Source: Strigops habroptila
Lineage: Eukaryota; Chordata; Aves; Psittaciformes; Psittacidae
Length of the DNA stretch: 64,000 nt
NCBI RefSeq assembly: GCF_004027225.2
Contig: NC_046360.1
Location: forward strand, 5,568,001-5,632,000
Direction: 5' to 3'
A program made the translations under genes and the position numbers. The notes beneath the pieces were generated by a model. The model worked only from the letters and a program-made list of their open reading frames with translations. It searched no databases and was not told the origin of the DNA. Below are positions 1 through 29,400 of this stretch, one piece after another. How positions within the stretch are numbered: position 1 is the stretch's first letter; every line of letters begins with the position of its first letter.

Positions 1-2299
1 AAAGAGCTTTTGATACCTGGACTTGGTGTTGCAAGACAGACCTGAAGGTAAGAGTTCAACCTATATTGCTAGGAGTTTGTAATACACTTAAACATTACAC
101 TAGAGGTATTGAAGTGAGTGTTTTCTTCACTGTGTGCATTGGAATCACTTATTTATTTACCATTCAGAACCCCGAAGTGCAGCTCACTACACAAGTTAAC
201 AGCTGTCTGCTAGTACAGTTCCTGGCTCCCACCTCCTCAGGCATCTTTTTCCTGTTTATACTTGTACATCAAATGGGCCTTTGGAAAAATCCCTGGTTTT
301 CTTTTGTTCTGTTTTCTTTGTTCTGTTTCCATGCGGTCTTTTCCCTTTTGGAGATGACATGTATGGGAAATGGCTTATTGTAGCAACAGGAGACAGAAGG
401 CAAAAACAATTGCATCATGGGTAAAACAAACATCAAAGCAAAGCGCGAGCCAAGAAGCTGTGAAAAAGTTATTTCATACGTGGTATTTCAACGTGTTGAA
501 GTCCAGCATTGGTAGGTTTTTTGGCAACACAGAAAAAATAAGATGCAAACAGTTACCAAACAGTTACCATTTGCTAAATCTTATTTTTCTCAGAGTCTCT
601 GAGAAACCAGACAGGACAAGGGACATACTGCACCTGCTGCAATTGGTGCATTGCCATTTCCCCTGCGAAAATTCATTAAGCCTACCTGCAGAGTCACAGT
701 TCTCACTGGGCTTGACTTGCTAAAATATAAATATATTAAAAAAGCAAGTCTGAAAGACTGTGAAAACCAAATTGGAACCTATCTTTCATTAAGTACTAAT
801 TAACTGTCTGACAGCCCACGTATAAAAGTGAGGGTGCTTATTGTTGGTGTTTGTTTTCCCTTTATAAGGAGTTGCTGTAGGTAGCCAGCCTGATTAAGTA
901 CTTTTATCAACTCCCATCTTAAGATAATTAAGTTCTGCAGTGAAATGTAAGGAATCTGGCATAAAAAAATAAACATTAAGTACAGTAGATATTCTAAATG
1001 AATCAACAAACATTACTATTTCCTACACACACATTCTGCTTTTTCATGATTTACGTAAGGTAAATGACTTTGACAACATCTTTATGTTCTGTTTATCTTT
1101 ATCTACGGCTCAGCCAAGAAAATCTGCATCTTGTGTTTCTGCAGCTTTAACCCTCTGACCCACTGGAGAGTTCTGCAGGCAACAGAGCAATAAAAGTTGC
1201 CACTGTGGGTGAAGAGCCCCCAGCAAGCAGTAATCAGCACTCCCAGAAGCACTGAACATGCCCCATCTAAGTGTATGTATTGAGTTTGTTAAATATTTAT
1301 CCAGATTTAGATGTGAATAATAAAAATCACATGCTAACAGTACTCCAGCTATCTTTAAGCAGCAATACCCACACTTTCATAGTTCGAAAGCTCTTCTTTT
1401 TAACTTGTAAAAGAAAATCGTGCTTCTTAAGTGGGTACTACACTGATGTCAGTAAGTACAACAGAAGTAGCTTTAGGGACAGACAATCTAAATCAAACAA
1501 AAAGAGATATTTATATTATTTAAGAATTAATGTTAACAGTGTCACCCATTTCTACCTGACAATAACAGAGAACAAGGCAAATGGAACCTTGTCCTCTATT
1601 CACTGCAGGTACCTGGAAAATTGCAAATGACCTCATGAGATTAGAGTAGTCTTTCATAAAGGTAAGTTTTTAACTAGACAATGTTATCTCTTGTCCCTTG
1701 AAGTCAGTGTCTCCAGATGCACCAGAGCCATCTGAACTTTAAGCAAGGGCTCACTTAAAGAGAGATGTGCACTTGAGCCCTAGAGCTGTCTAGACATCCT
1801 GTCTTTCCACTGAAGCACGGAAAAGCTTCCTACAGAGCTCATTCCCACTTCAGGCCACTTCTAAGTCATAGGATTTGCTAGTTTTATTGTGAACTATCTA
1901 AAATACAGGTTATGATTCTCTGTAACAATTACAGCGAATGAATCAGCCTTAGTACATAAGAAAAAAGCACTTTTCCCCCCCTTTTGTTTAGTTGCTACTC
2001 TGCTGAAGAATGTACCTCAATGGGAGGACGGTTGCTCATGTGTTTGGAACTGTCCATGTTTGATTTGCCAAGTCATTCCTGCTGGCAGTTTAGACGCCGT
2101 GCACGTTGTGCCCGTTTCCAACCATTTCTCCGTTCTGTTTCTGGAACAGACCAGGAAGTGCAAGCGGCACCGTTGGGAATGTCGCTGACAAACGCAGCCC
2201 TTCACTGAAACAAGTTTTATTTCTTGTTTTATTGCTCCACCTTCTGGTTAACTGAAATTTATGCGGGATGAGGAGGAAATGATGTTCAGCGGGAACCTT
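1..2299. other. Intergenic DNA upstream of PIWIL1
   Basis: I see no gene here. Short open frames (for example 66-383 and 370-723) show no recognisable domain, no splice-linked continuation and no codon bias. The stretch is A+T-rich until the CpG island begins near 2300. In other vertebrates the next gene on this side is, from memory, FZD10, which would lie beyond the left edge. Confidence 0.7.
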
Positions 2300-2425
2300 C
2301 CCCTCTCACAGGTGACAACCACCACTCTCCCGCCCGGTTCTGCCCCGGGCCCAGCGGGGGACACCCGCACCTCATCGTGCGGTGGCTCTCTCAGTGCAGC
2401 CCCTGAGGCAGCAGACGGGCAACCC

Positions 2426-2431
2426 TAACGG
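2426..2431 (+). promoter_or_regulatory. MYB-type site TAACGG
   Basis: TAACGG matches the MYB family core YAAC(G/T)G exactly. PIWIL1 and other piRNA-pathway promoters in mouse and rooster testis are known targets of A-MYB (MYBL1). The site lies about 200 bp upstream of the likely start. A second weaker core, CCGTTC (GAACGG on the minus strand), lies at 2781-2786. Six-base matches occur by chance, so occupancy is an inference. Confidence 0.45.
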
Positions 2432-2518
2432 TCGCAGCACCTCAACCACTCTTCGGCTCGGTCCACGGCGGCCGGTCTCACCCTTCGGCACTTTCCGGCA
2501 GCGCTCGGGTCTCAGGAG

Positions 2519-2523
2519 CCAAT
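2519..2523 (+). promoter_or_regulatory. CCAAT box (NF-Y type)
   Basis: GAGCCAATCAG fits the NF-Y consensus, including the favoured CAG after CCAAT. It sits 60 bp upstream of the NRF1-type site and about 100 bp before the likely transcription start, the normal position for an NF-Y element. Confidence 0.6.
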
Positions 2524-2579
2524 CAGGGAAGAGTGTGCGTTCCCGCCTTGCGCTACTAGCGCGTGCCGGCCGGGAGGTG

Positions 2580-2591
2580 TGCGCCTGCGCA
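2580..2591. promoter_or_regulatory. NRF1-type palindrome
   Basis: TGCGCCTGCGCA matches the GCGCNTGCGC consensus bound by NRF1. NRF1 sites are common in TATA-less CpG-island promoters and are reported at germline gene promoters. Confidence 0.6.
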
Positions 2592-2608
2592 CGGAGCGCT
2601 CAGCCTGA

Positions 2609-2616
2609 GGGGCGGG
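2609..2616 (+). promoter_or_regulatory. GC box (SP/KLF type)
   Basis: GGGGCGGG is a standard SP/KLF GC box, placed directly downstream of the NRF1-type site within the CpG island. It may sit at or just before the start of PIWIL1 transcription. Confidence 0.45.
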
Positions 2617-2619
2617 CCG

Positions 2620-2807
2620 GGTCGGGCCGGGCGGCGGCAGGCAGTCGCTGGAGGGTGGGCAGCGCGGAGGGGTTTGTGTCCGGAGGAGCGGCCTGGGGAC
2701 ACTGCCGGCCGTGGGAGGGCTTGTTAAGCTGAGCGGGGACAAAGTCCTGTAGCGTCGTAAAGAGGGCGGCCGGGAGCAGTCCGTTCGTGGCCTGAGGGCA
2801 GGCTGAG
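2620..2807 (+). other. PIWIL1: PIWIL1 exon 1, non-coding (start approximate)
   Basis: The donor GAG|GTAACG at 2808 inside the CpG island would splice the 5' UTR to the ATG-bearing exon at 3405. The right edge rests on this donor. The left edge is a guess, because no initiator or TATA element fixes the start. Confidence 0.5.
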
Positions 2808-3407
2808 GTAACGCCGAGGGCCCGGGGGGGCGCGGACGCCTCTGGTGCGGTCTTGGGCCCTGCAAGCTGCTTGAGGCTGGCGGAGGAGTCCAGGCTGAGC
2901 CCAGGCGGAAAGGAAGGGTTGCTGGGAGAGGGAAGAGGATAGATAGGTCTCTGAGGCTGGCTTGCATCACTGGGGCACTGCTCAGGCAGCAAGGGCTGGT
3001 GTATGCTCTGCATGCAGTGTGCTGTGTGCCTAGGGTAGTGGAGCAAATTAGGGTGAGCTGAGTCTCAGGTGTGACTTGAAGGTAACATTAGTAGGCCCTG
3101 AGTTACCCGTGGCTGAGGTTACAGATCTGCCGTGCTCTCCAACCTAGTTGACTTTCTTCACAGCTTCAGAATATGTGGTGGGCTCTGCCAGTCAGTTCAG
3201 ACTTGACTACAAGAAGCTGTAACTTCCCCATGCTACCTGTTGTGGCTGTGTGGATATGCAGCAGTGGGGAATTTTGCAGAGGGGTGTATATTTTATTGTT
3301 TATTAAACAAGGGCAAATGCAGTAGTGCTATTCATAATATTTATTGGAAGAAGGATGGGGGAAGGAGAAGGTTGAACACTAATGCTGTAGGTGGTTTGTC
3401 TTAGAAG

Positions 3408-20391
<16,984 letters not shown>

Positions 20392-21258
20392 AGCTACCAG
20401 CTAAAAAAGATAGCGTAGTTCCTTTCTAGGGCATGGGAAATTGTCTGGGATCTGGTTTTGGTTTGGTTTTGTTCTGAAGCGACTTGTGCATGGGATAATG
20501 AGCATGTGCAGTTGTGGAAGTCTTTCACGGTAGCAGGAAGAAGCTTAAGATAGCAATCTGCATCTTGCATATCTGCTTTCTATAAAAATTACACTATTTG
20601 GTATTTTTTAATACTTACCTAATATTTCTGGGATTCTTCACAAAAGTTTAGCTGTTGTTCTTATGTTTTAGGGAAGCCTTACGCAGAATTCTTTCCAGCA
20701 TTCAAGCTAGCACATTGCACTGTCAAGTTTCAAAATGCGGTTGTTGCTTCCTTGTTTTTCTTGGCTATCAAATTGAGGGCAAAATTATTTGTGTATCTTA
20801 TCACAGCTCTGGGAACACATTTATGAGCTAAGGCTAGGGAATGCTCTCCACAAAAAGGGATGGCTTTGAGCTGGAATGCTGTTGTGGGGGCTGTGTGACT
20901 TGCACTGGGCTGTCCCATTGAGGTGCTGCTGCTTAGTCCTGTAACTTCCTATTTACAACACAGTGTGAGTCAATTGTTTTACAACTGCCAGTTTGTAACT
21001 GGAATGAACTAAACTTCTTGGTTGATACTGTTTAAGGGCATACTTGTTAAACATAATTTCCATCAAAGAATTATCAATGCACTGATGAGCAAGAAAGTAA
21101 GTAGATGGTTTTTGGTTGTACAGTTCCCAGTAAGGGGCAGTGCTTAGGCCTGGGTTTGCCTAATTTGGATTAGTGCTGGGTTTTTTTTAACTAATGTGTG
21201 TTGAACCCTGTTCCTTTTCGTTGTGAGATTTAAATAAAGTTGTTGCTGTAATCCATGC
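20392..21258 (+). other. PIWIL1: PIWIL1 3' UTR
   Basis: About 870 nt between the stop codon and the first canonical poly(A) signal. It is A+T-rich with T-rich stretches and no second gene. The right edge is placed about 20 nt after the AATAAA at 21233 and is approximate. Confidence 0.75.
21233..21238 (+). terminator. PIWIL1: PIWIL1 poly(A) signal AATAAA
   Basis: A canonical AATAAA followed about 20-50 nt downstream by T- and GT-rich sequence. It is the first perfect signal after the PIWIL1 stop codon. Confidence 0.8.
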
Positions 21259-21868
21259 TCATTTGCTCATGTTAGATGTATTTGCTTACATACTTCAAGA
21301 CTGGGCCTTGGGCATGTGGTGTAACATGTGCTAGAGTAACTAATGAACTTGCTAACCATCTTTACCCCTGGAATGCTCCTGAAGCCATGCAGCCAGAGAA
21401 GCCTTTATCTACAGTGAACCTCAGCAGCCACCAGCAGTGCTGAAAGGTGAGGGAGCACCATAGCTTGTTAAGGTTTTTATTTCCCAGGCTGACAGCACTG
21501 TACCAGCTTCTTCCACATGGAATTTCTAACTAAGAGAGGCAGAGGGGTTTCTGACAAATATTTTGGTCCTTCTGATGTCACACAGTGGTCGCTTTCCCTG
21601 TTCACTATTAGTATTTGGTATTTCTTCCTCTAAATAAGTATCACTTATTTATACCTGTCACAGGTACTCATTGTGATCTGGTTTCTATCCTTTGGGGTCA
21701 GTAGGAAAGCTGTGTCCTTATCCACCACAGAAAGGTAGGAAATGGTGGCTGTGGGATGTTCCTCCTGGATCACTGTCCCTGGGCAGGTGGCTAATTCTTC
21801 CCGAGAGGGGTGGCAGCTGACACAGTAACCAGGAAGCTGATACAGTACATTCATGAAACATACTGCAC
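21259..21868. other. Short gap between convergent PIWIL1 and RIMBP2
   Basis: About 600 bp separate the predicted cleavage sites of the two genes. I see no gene, repeat or CpG cluster here. Read-through from either side would create overlapping antisense transcripts. Confidence 0.6.
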
Positions 21869-21869
21869 T

Positions 21870-23272
21870 CTACAAAATATCAAATGATTTATTTATATAA
21901 AATATAATACACAACAGTTGTACACATGCACACACCCACACAGTACTTTACCACAAATTTTAGGCCAGTTATTTTCTTTAATTAACTGTTATAATCTAGC
22001 ACACGGTATCTTACAGGAATTTACATTATTATCTGAAGACACAATGGGGAAGCTTTGATCATTCATTTATAAACCTTCCAGAAATTACAAAAAGAAAGGC
22101 AGTCTGAAAAGTATGTATAAACAGTAAAAACAATTTACAAATGGACAAGAATTACAAAATAGTACCAGCCAATGACTGCCATCAGTGTGGACGATTGCTT
22201 TGCTGGAGATGCCAATACTGCAGCTGATATTTGATTATCACCTGGTGCAGCCTTTTTACTGGCTACGGCTTGGGTATGTAACACAGTTTTTCACTTTTTA
22301 CTATAGACATGCACTTGATCATCAGTCTGACATCAGCAATATCAAAATGCCTTTGACTTAGGACTCGTACCTCCACACGGAAAAACACTGGGGATCAAAG
22401 TGTGGTTGTGGTGGAGGTTTTGGGTGTGGGTTGTGTTTTTTCCTCCCCCCTAATTTAGAACATTGAACCAGGAACTCCGAAACTGGAGGTGGTACAGTGG
22501 AAACTGGGTGAGTCTCTGAATAACTTACAGTGTATCTGAGTTCAGCTTAGTGAAAATGTTGACAAAAGAAATCAGTACAAGGGGGTTGGTTTGGAAAAGA
22601 AAGAAAAAATAAGAAGCGAAAACAGAAAAGAAAGCATTTTGCACAGCACTTTCAAACTCCCAGGAGTTACATCAGACAGTGGATGGAGTCAGTAACATAG
22701 TACTTGATCTTAAATTACCATGTTTGAGGGAAGATGAAGACAGCTGAATACACAGTACATACAAAGTATACGCTGTATATTTATTAGACAGTACAAATCA
22801 TTGTGCATTAATAAGGCAAAACATCAAGGCTGATTAAACTAGGAGTTTCAAGACCATTTTTGTTAGTGATAAAGATTAGATGCAGTGGAGTGATCTCTCT
22901 GCACTTGGAGTCAATGAACAGAGAGGTTTCTTGCCCCACTCGTGGTTAAAGGAGACTAAAGGCTGAGATTTATCCAGTGGAGTTGCAGGTGTGAAGTTGA
23001 CTTCAAGTAAAACCACGTTCTTCTGGTCTTAATCCCCCAGAATTTTAGTCAATTTTGTTTTAAAGAAAAAAATATTTGCAACAAATAATCCACTTCCTTT
23101 TTTCTTGCTGTTTTGATTAAGCAATTCCCATGTTTGTATTGATGTCAGAGTTAAAAACGCAAAGGTTTAGGGAAGTTGCACTGCATAGTCATGAAAGCCC
23201 TAGTTTTGACGTTTAAAGAAAAAAATAAATACACAGACTGGAAGCTTTACAAGTTGTCCAGGAGAACATGAC
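21870..23272 (-). other. RIMBP2: RIMBP2 3' UTR (long C-terminal isoform)
   Basis: About 1.4 kb of A+T-rich sequence after the TGA at 23273-23275 with no further coding exon. The left edge depends on use of the AATAAA at 21888-21893. Confidence 0.55.
21888..21893 (-). terminator. RIMBP2: Candidate distal poly(A) signal of RIMBP2
   Basis: TTTATT on the plus strand reads AATAAA on the minus strand, 1.4 kb after the long-isoform stop codon. Another AATAAA lies at 22780-22785 and would give a shorter 3' UTR. Which is used cannot be told from sequence. Confidence 0.45.
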
Positions 23273-23461
23273 TCATTTCACTGCACCCAGCTTTTTCAGC
23301 AGTTTCTTGCCTTTGGAAAGCAGCCCCTTTTTCTTTTTCGAGGACATATCCCTGCCTCTCCCGGGACTACCAGAACCCATAGGTGACGTAGGTGACCCAG
23401 AATGGAGATGGACTGTGGGGGATGGTGCTCTCCGTGATGTACCTGTATTCTCAGGAGGAAC
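23273..23461 (-). CDS. RIMBP2: RIMBP2 exon R18b, long basic C-terminus
   Basis: Encodes 62 residues and [60 protein letters not shown] and LGAVK. The acceptor CCTAATAG is in phase 0 with R17. The last 20 residues alternate Lys and Leu, suggesting a basic amphipathic helix. It is an alternative to R18a. Confidence 0.88.
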   Translation of the reverse strand, partial: VPPENTGTSRRAPSPTVHLHSGSPTSPMGSGSPGRGRDMSSKKKKGLLSKGKKLLKKLGAVK

Positions 23462-26400
23462 CTATTAGGTACATTGTTATAATTTATTGAATGTTTGAAA
23501 GCTTAAAAGCTGTTATCATCAAGAACGTTGGTAACATCCCTTGTCCCATCACCCGCTTAAACAAAGGGCTGGTTCCTTTCGTCTTTGTGGCTTAAAACAC
23601 TGTACAGGCTTACAGAAAAGACACGTTTTGAGAGGACGTACAGACGATAGGAAACACTCCAAGAGCCCTGGTTTGGTTACACATCTTTAAATGAGGAGTT
23701 GGAGACACTCCTTTTGCCATAATTCTGGCTATAAAAGCCATAAAACCGGTTTTGGTTTTGCATTTCAGTACTCTGATAGTACAGAAATGAAGAGGGGTAC
23801 TTTTAGCTAGGGAGTTAAGAGAAGTATTTCAATTATTACAGATTAGCAGTCCATAGAAGCCAAACTGTTTCAGAGGAAATTACTTAAAATGCTCATGATT
23901 ACTTGTTTTAAATGCCTTTTCTTTAAAATTGGCTCGCAAACTTTCTGTACAGATTTGAGAAGATGGCACACTGGCTTGAAAGAAAACAAAAGAAAAAAAA
24001 AAGGAAAAAGAAAAAGCAAAAGCTAAAATGAACCTTAATTGCAATCAAAGAAAGCTTAAAGACCCTGGCTGCTTGATGTGTGTGCTGCAGCTATGAGGTT
24101 GCTGAATGAAGGTGAACATTTGTACGATAGTTAGATGACAGCATTCCTAAACATTTTAAACAGCTAGTTTGGTTTTTTTTGTTATTTTTTGCTTGTTTTT
24201 TAAATCATCAAAAGCACTTGAATGAAAATGCTGAAATTGCTCATACTCAGCCTACCCTAAACTACAGTGCCCGGCTGGCAAAATGCGCTACTACCAATTC
24301 AGATGCTATTTGCACAGTAGAATCCATGCCAAGGGGACCCCTGCTAGCTTGTAGTTCAAGTTAAAACACTACAATTTACTGGCTGCGTGTGCAACAGTGA
24401 GATAAGCAAAGGGGCTTCAAGCCTACTTTGATTTTAAATCAAGGTCTAATTCTAATGAAAAAAAACCAACTTGGTAAAGCACCCCAACGTACACCTGAAG
24501 ATACCATATGTTTAGTCTAATGCATTCATCCAGTGAGCTGCATGTTCCATACCAGACGTTTATTGCATTGGTAAACCAAACAGTTGCCGATATTTCAAAC
24601 GTGCTCTTCTGGGAAAGCTCTGGGTACACTGTACCACGTGAGGGGATGGTTTCGGAATTGCTGAATCGTTGGCCTTAGGCAAACTGGGGTATAATCGATT
24701 ATGGAAAACACATTTTAAGGCAGACAATTTAAGTAGCTAGATTTGAGTGTAATGAGTTTCAAAACCAACTATACCCTCGGCAGCTACTGCACGTGTTGGC
24801 TTATGGCTCATCTGTGTGCTCGGTAAGGGTTGGGGGGCTTGTGCTTTTCTCTCCACACAGGAGCTTGATGTTTCTCCCTCCCGGCTTGGCTAACAATGCA
24901 ATATGCAGCTGTGGTTTGTAGGGCAGTTAGACACCAAACGCGCCTTTCTATGGAAACAGAAACATTTAGCTTGGGAAGAAATATGTTCCAAACGCTGACC
25001 TTCATCAAGAGAGATCTAATTGACTAAGGATTCCTTCTGAAAGGATTTGTCTCCTACAGAAACTAGATTGACTTGACCAGGTACAGTGCAAGTGTAGAGC
25101 CTGTTCTTCTGTGGCCAAGGGGTTTGGAGACATATTTCTTTTCTTTCTCCCCACAATTAAGTTTCAAGACTTGCATTAGAGAGCCAGGTAGCTTAACTGA
25201 AATCTCTATTGGTATCTTCAGTTGCTCACTTACGTGAAGGCTACATTGCCTTATTAAGGTGTGAAATGAACACTCTTCTTCTGTTTCCAAGCAGATGAGC
25301 AAAGAAATAAAAATATATATAAAATATATAATATATAAAAGTATTGCAGTGATGAAACAAAACCAAAAATGAGATATTCTAAACATGATTAGTCTTTGAT
25401 AAAAGACAAGTCTCTGGGCAATTAACTACTGCCAGTTGGAACAGGGAGCCATAAGGACCAAGAGATGAACACTGTCAGTCAGCTGCAGTTACAGTTCCTC
25501 GTCAGAGGAACGCCTGGGCCAGACTTCTCTCCACAATAACTTTTGCTGCCTTCTAGGTACTGCATGTAATAGTAGTAGCTTAGGAGCATTAGGAGGTAAC
25601 TACTTGCTTACACCCCAGTTATAACTGAAGGTACTGTAATGACTGCAATCAGATGGTAAATTCAGTTTCTCCACTGACAAACGTAAGCAGCTAAGCAGGA
25701 GGCTCAGTCAAGGCATTCTCCCTCATGTTTCATTTTATATATTTAAAATAATTTTAAATGGGCAGATGGATTTAAAATGTTAAAAGTAATGTCTAAATTA
25801 TAGATGAGACAGAATGGAATGGAAAATAAAACATTAAGATTTTCTTATTCGGGTGCTTACCCTTTTTGCTTTTGTACGCATCGGTGTGTCATGAGCGTAG
25901 CGCGAGGGCGCATCAGACAGAAACACTTCCACATCATCAGGCACTTCTTCAAGGAAGTTGGAAGGAACCAGCCCCTTTTGTCCGTTAAGTTCTCCCTGCA
26001 GCAGGATAAAAATTCCAGTGAATGTTTTAATTGAAGTAAACGTAAGTTCCCAAGAGAAAGGGAGATACTTTTGACTGTGTCAAAGCTGGTGAGAAAGAGG
26101 AATGGTAACGGTTTCTCTGACAGGCTGTAGCAGTCTGAGTGACTGAAGAGCAGCCAATTTACTTACGTAGTAAAACCCATCTTCATCAATTTCGCCAAAG
26201 ACAGTAATGATGTCTCCTGTGCAGAAAGTCAGCTCCGCCTGCAGGAAAGGGAAGATGTGACAGAGCAGGTCGTGTTAGGCAAAGGTTAACATTTCTAATA
26301 CTAAATCCATTAATACTTTTCCAAATTAAACTTTTGAGAGCAAAACCTTTGTTTTGTTTTTCAAGTGTATTTTTTTTCAGCTTGCTAACCCCAGCACCTC

Positions 26401-29400
26401 TCCCGCTGGGTTCCAGACACCCCCCAGGGCTCCCTGCGCCACAAGCTGAGCGCACCCAGACCTCAGTGACGCTCGGACCTCATCTGCAACAAGCCTAGAA
26501 CAACACAGCTTCAGAGGTCCTTCAGTATCACTCTTCTGTGAGAAGGGAACAAGACATAGGGATGGGGCATGGACTGGGCTCCTCTCCACTGCATGGGTTT
26601 ACATATAATTTAGGCTTTGTAACATATTTTTAATTCCTGTGGCTGTGGCAGATAAAATGTGGGAACATACAGCAGAAACTTGAAAACAGTAATTGGAAAA
26701 TAATAATTCCCTGCTATTTATAACTGCATACTTTTTTCCCTATAGAATTTTGTTCTATACATAGGCATGCAGATATATTGCACAGCATATATCCGAAGCT
26801 GACTGTATAATGTCTTAAGCAGTATTAAATAAATCCTACAAAGGCTGTTCCTTGATTTTCACTGAACAAGAACCAGAAATCTACTTGCTCAGGAGTCATG
26901 AGCTCATCATACCCATATGTCCCAAAACACTTGACCGGTGTTTGTAATTCTGCTCTATGTTTGCACACAGCGCCGTACACGGTGCTTGCCCGTGCGCTGC
27001 AGTGCGGCTCCCTGCGCAGAGCCGCGGGCCCCGGGGCTGTCAGTACCTCTACATCAACGTTGGGAGAGCTTTCCCTGGGATCGTAATCGTACAGCGCCAC
27101 CATCCTCCGCGTGGAAGGCTGCCTGCCGCTCCGCCTGTTTCTCTCTGCTCCGGCCGCAAGGAGAGGAAGGGAAGGAAAGCTGTCAAAGTTCCTTTGAACA
27201 GAAAACAAGCTGCAACTTGGCCCCACATCCACGTCAATCACCCGGTGTTGATATTTTCTAACATAGTGATAAAAGGTCACAGATTACCAAACCTATCGAC
27301 ACAGGTAAAGGTTTCCAAACTCTTCATAAATACTTCCTGAACAGTTGCCTGCCCTGTCCCCTGAGCCGCTGCATCCTCTGCACAGTTTTCCCCTGAAAAT
27401 GTCTGTTTTCAGCTGTTCTTGGTTGTAAGAATCAGAGGTTACCGGATTTGTATTTTAAATACAAATGTCTCATTTTAAACTGCCACGTTCACTGTCTATT
27501 CCTTTCCCCTCCTAAGAACAAGGAAGTTTGTGCCTGGGATTATTCTTCACCTTTCTGCTGGAAGACTGGCAGGAGACAGGGGCACTCTTGGGACAAAAGC
27601 ACTGCCCACTGTGCAGGGGCTTGCAGTATTTTCAAGACTGACTACAAAATGCATTCTCAAATTCTCAACTAATTTTACAAGTTTCCTTTGTGGGGAGCAG
27701 AAGGAAAGGAGTAAAATCTGTAGTTCCCAGGAGCCACATGAAATATTTATTGACTGATATTAAATATTTACAGAGAAGTCCAAAACGGGCTTCATGTGAA
27801 ATCAGAACGCTATTGGCGCGATTCCTGCGGGTGAGTGCTGCTGCAAGAGGAATGTGCTTGCCAGTGCCACCTACGGCTAGGCCTGTGCAGGTCTGGTGAG
27901 CCACAGGCAGGGCACAGGGGAGCCCCGGGGGCACCCTCAGGGCATTCCGGTGGGAGGGTGAATGTTAAAGGTTGTGCTACTGTAGGAGCAAATGCTGAGG
28001 GCAGCATGTGCGCACGGCTGTCACCTCACCCACCATGACACTGAAGCAGTCAGAGGACAGCACACACCTTTGCAGTGGGGGTTGGAGTTTTTTTCCCAGC
28101 TACCAATGCAAGCAATTTACACAGAACACAAGGAGAGATCCAAAAGGAAGGCATGGACTGCAACAGAGACAGGACATGATCCCCAAAGCTGGGATCAACC
28201 GATACCTGAGTGATTGTCTCAGAGTCACACCTGCCACTCTACAGCACTTCTCTGGGACAAGACGTTGCCCACAGCTCAGGGACAAGAGCCCCTCTACAAC
28301 CAAGAGAGGAATCCAAAAAGGCCCCTACATGTAATTGCTCAGTTTCAGCTTCTAGTTTCCAAGAGTTCAAAGGCATAAAAAAATAAACCTAGACAGCTCA
28401 AATCACGTCAGCTCATTCACAGCTTGAATCAGACAACTGGTCCTTAGCATAGAACTCTTTTAGACTTTCTGGATCTGCGGTGTACAGAGCATGTGCTCTC
28501 TTTGAAACAGTCACAGCTGACTTCAGGAAGGGAACGCATACAAATAAAAAGAACAGAGATGAAGGTGTTCAAAGTTCTGCTTTTAAGGGTTTCATGTGGG
28601 CAAAGGATTAAGGAAAATATTGTTATATGAACACAGCGTGTAAAGTGTCTGATATGACACTAATAATGAGTAACAATACGAGACAGACCGGCAGTTGGAG
28701 CCTCCTGCTGCTGAAAATCCACGTGGGCAGCCTCTGTGACAGCGTGGGTCTGAGCACGTGGATCTCTGCTCTGCAGAATGTGTGTTCAGTTTAAAATTAA
28801 GCCAAACTAACCATTCTTCCCAAAGCCCTTAGCAAGACTGTTGGTTGGTCTGGTTTTTTTAAATGGCTAACAATTTAAATCCAAAGAGAAAATACACAAT
28901 GCTTTGAAGTGTGAAAATAGGTGAACTGCTGGGGGTAGTTTGCTAACAGCTCTCTCAGAAACATCCCAGAATAGAAGAATTGCTTAAAAGTAATCAGGTA
29001 GGGCAACATTTCTGTCACAAACTGCCTCTCCCTCTTTCCAAGATAAAGACCATCTGATTTCTCAGCTGCCAGTTGAGCACAACAAAAAAATCCACTTATA
29101 TTGGCAAAATATAAAAAGATGTGACCAAGATTAAATATTAGTTGAATAAAGTCATCCAGAAACTGACACAGAATGTATCCCATGGAGCAGTAAATGGCTG
29201 TAAAAGATACATCTGCATATAGTGAAAACAAAAGGCAAAGCAGCTCCAGCCCAGTTAAGAGCACTCCAAAGCCAGCAGCAGTGAAGTGTGCATATTTTCC
29301 CTTACCGATTTTCTCCACTGGTGTGTTCAAAGGAAGAAAGCCTTGTTTTAGGAGCTGATCCATCATCTCTTCATCATCTGCTTGGATCTCAGAGACCATA

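Larger units (their letters stand above)
2300..2910. promoter_or_regulatory. PIWIL1: CpG island and promoter of PIWIL1
   Basis: G+C and CpG density rise sharply between about 2300 and 2910, in contrast with the A+T-rich flanks. The island ends just upstream of the first PIWIL1 intron body. No TATA box is seen, which fits a CpG-type promoter. It contains a MYB-type site (2426), a CCAAT box (2519), an NRF1-type palindrome (2580) and a GC box (2609). Transcription probably starts between about 2600 and 2700, but the exact start cannot be read from sequence. Confidence 0.85.

Noticed and set aside
66-723. Hydrophobic open frame and a second overlapping frame near the left edge
   Set aside because: No homology, no splice-linked exon, no promoter feature, and composition like the surrounding intergenic DNA.
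2382-3046. Open frames on both strands over the CpG island
   Set aside because: G+C-rich sequence lacks stop codons by composition. The translations are Arg/Pro/Ala-rich with no domain, and the region is explained by the PIWIL1 promoter and first exon.
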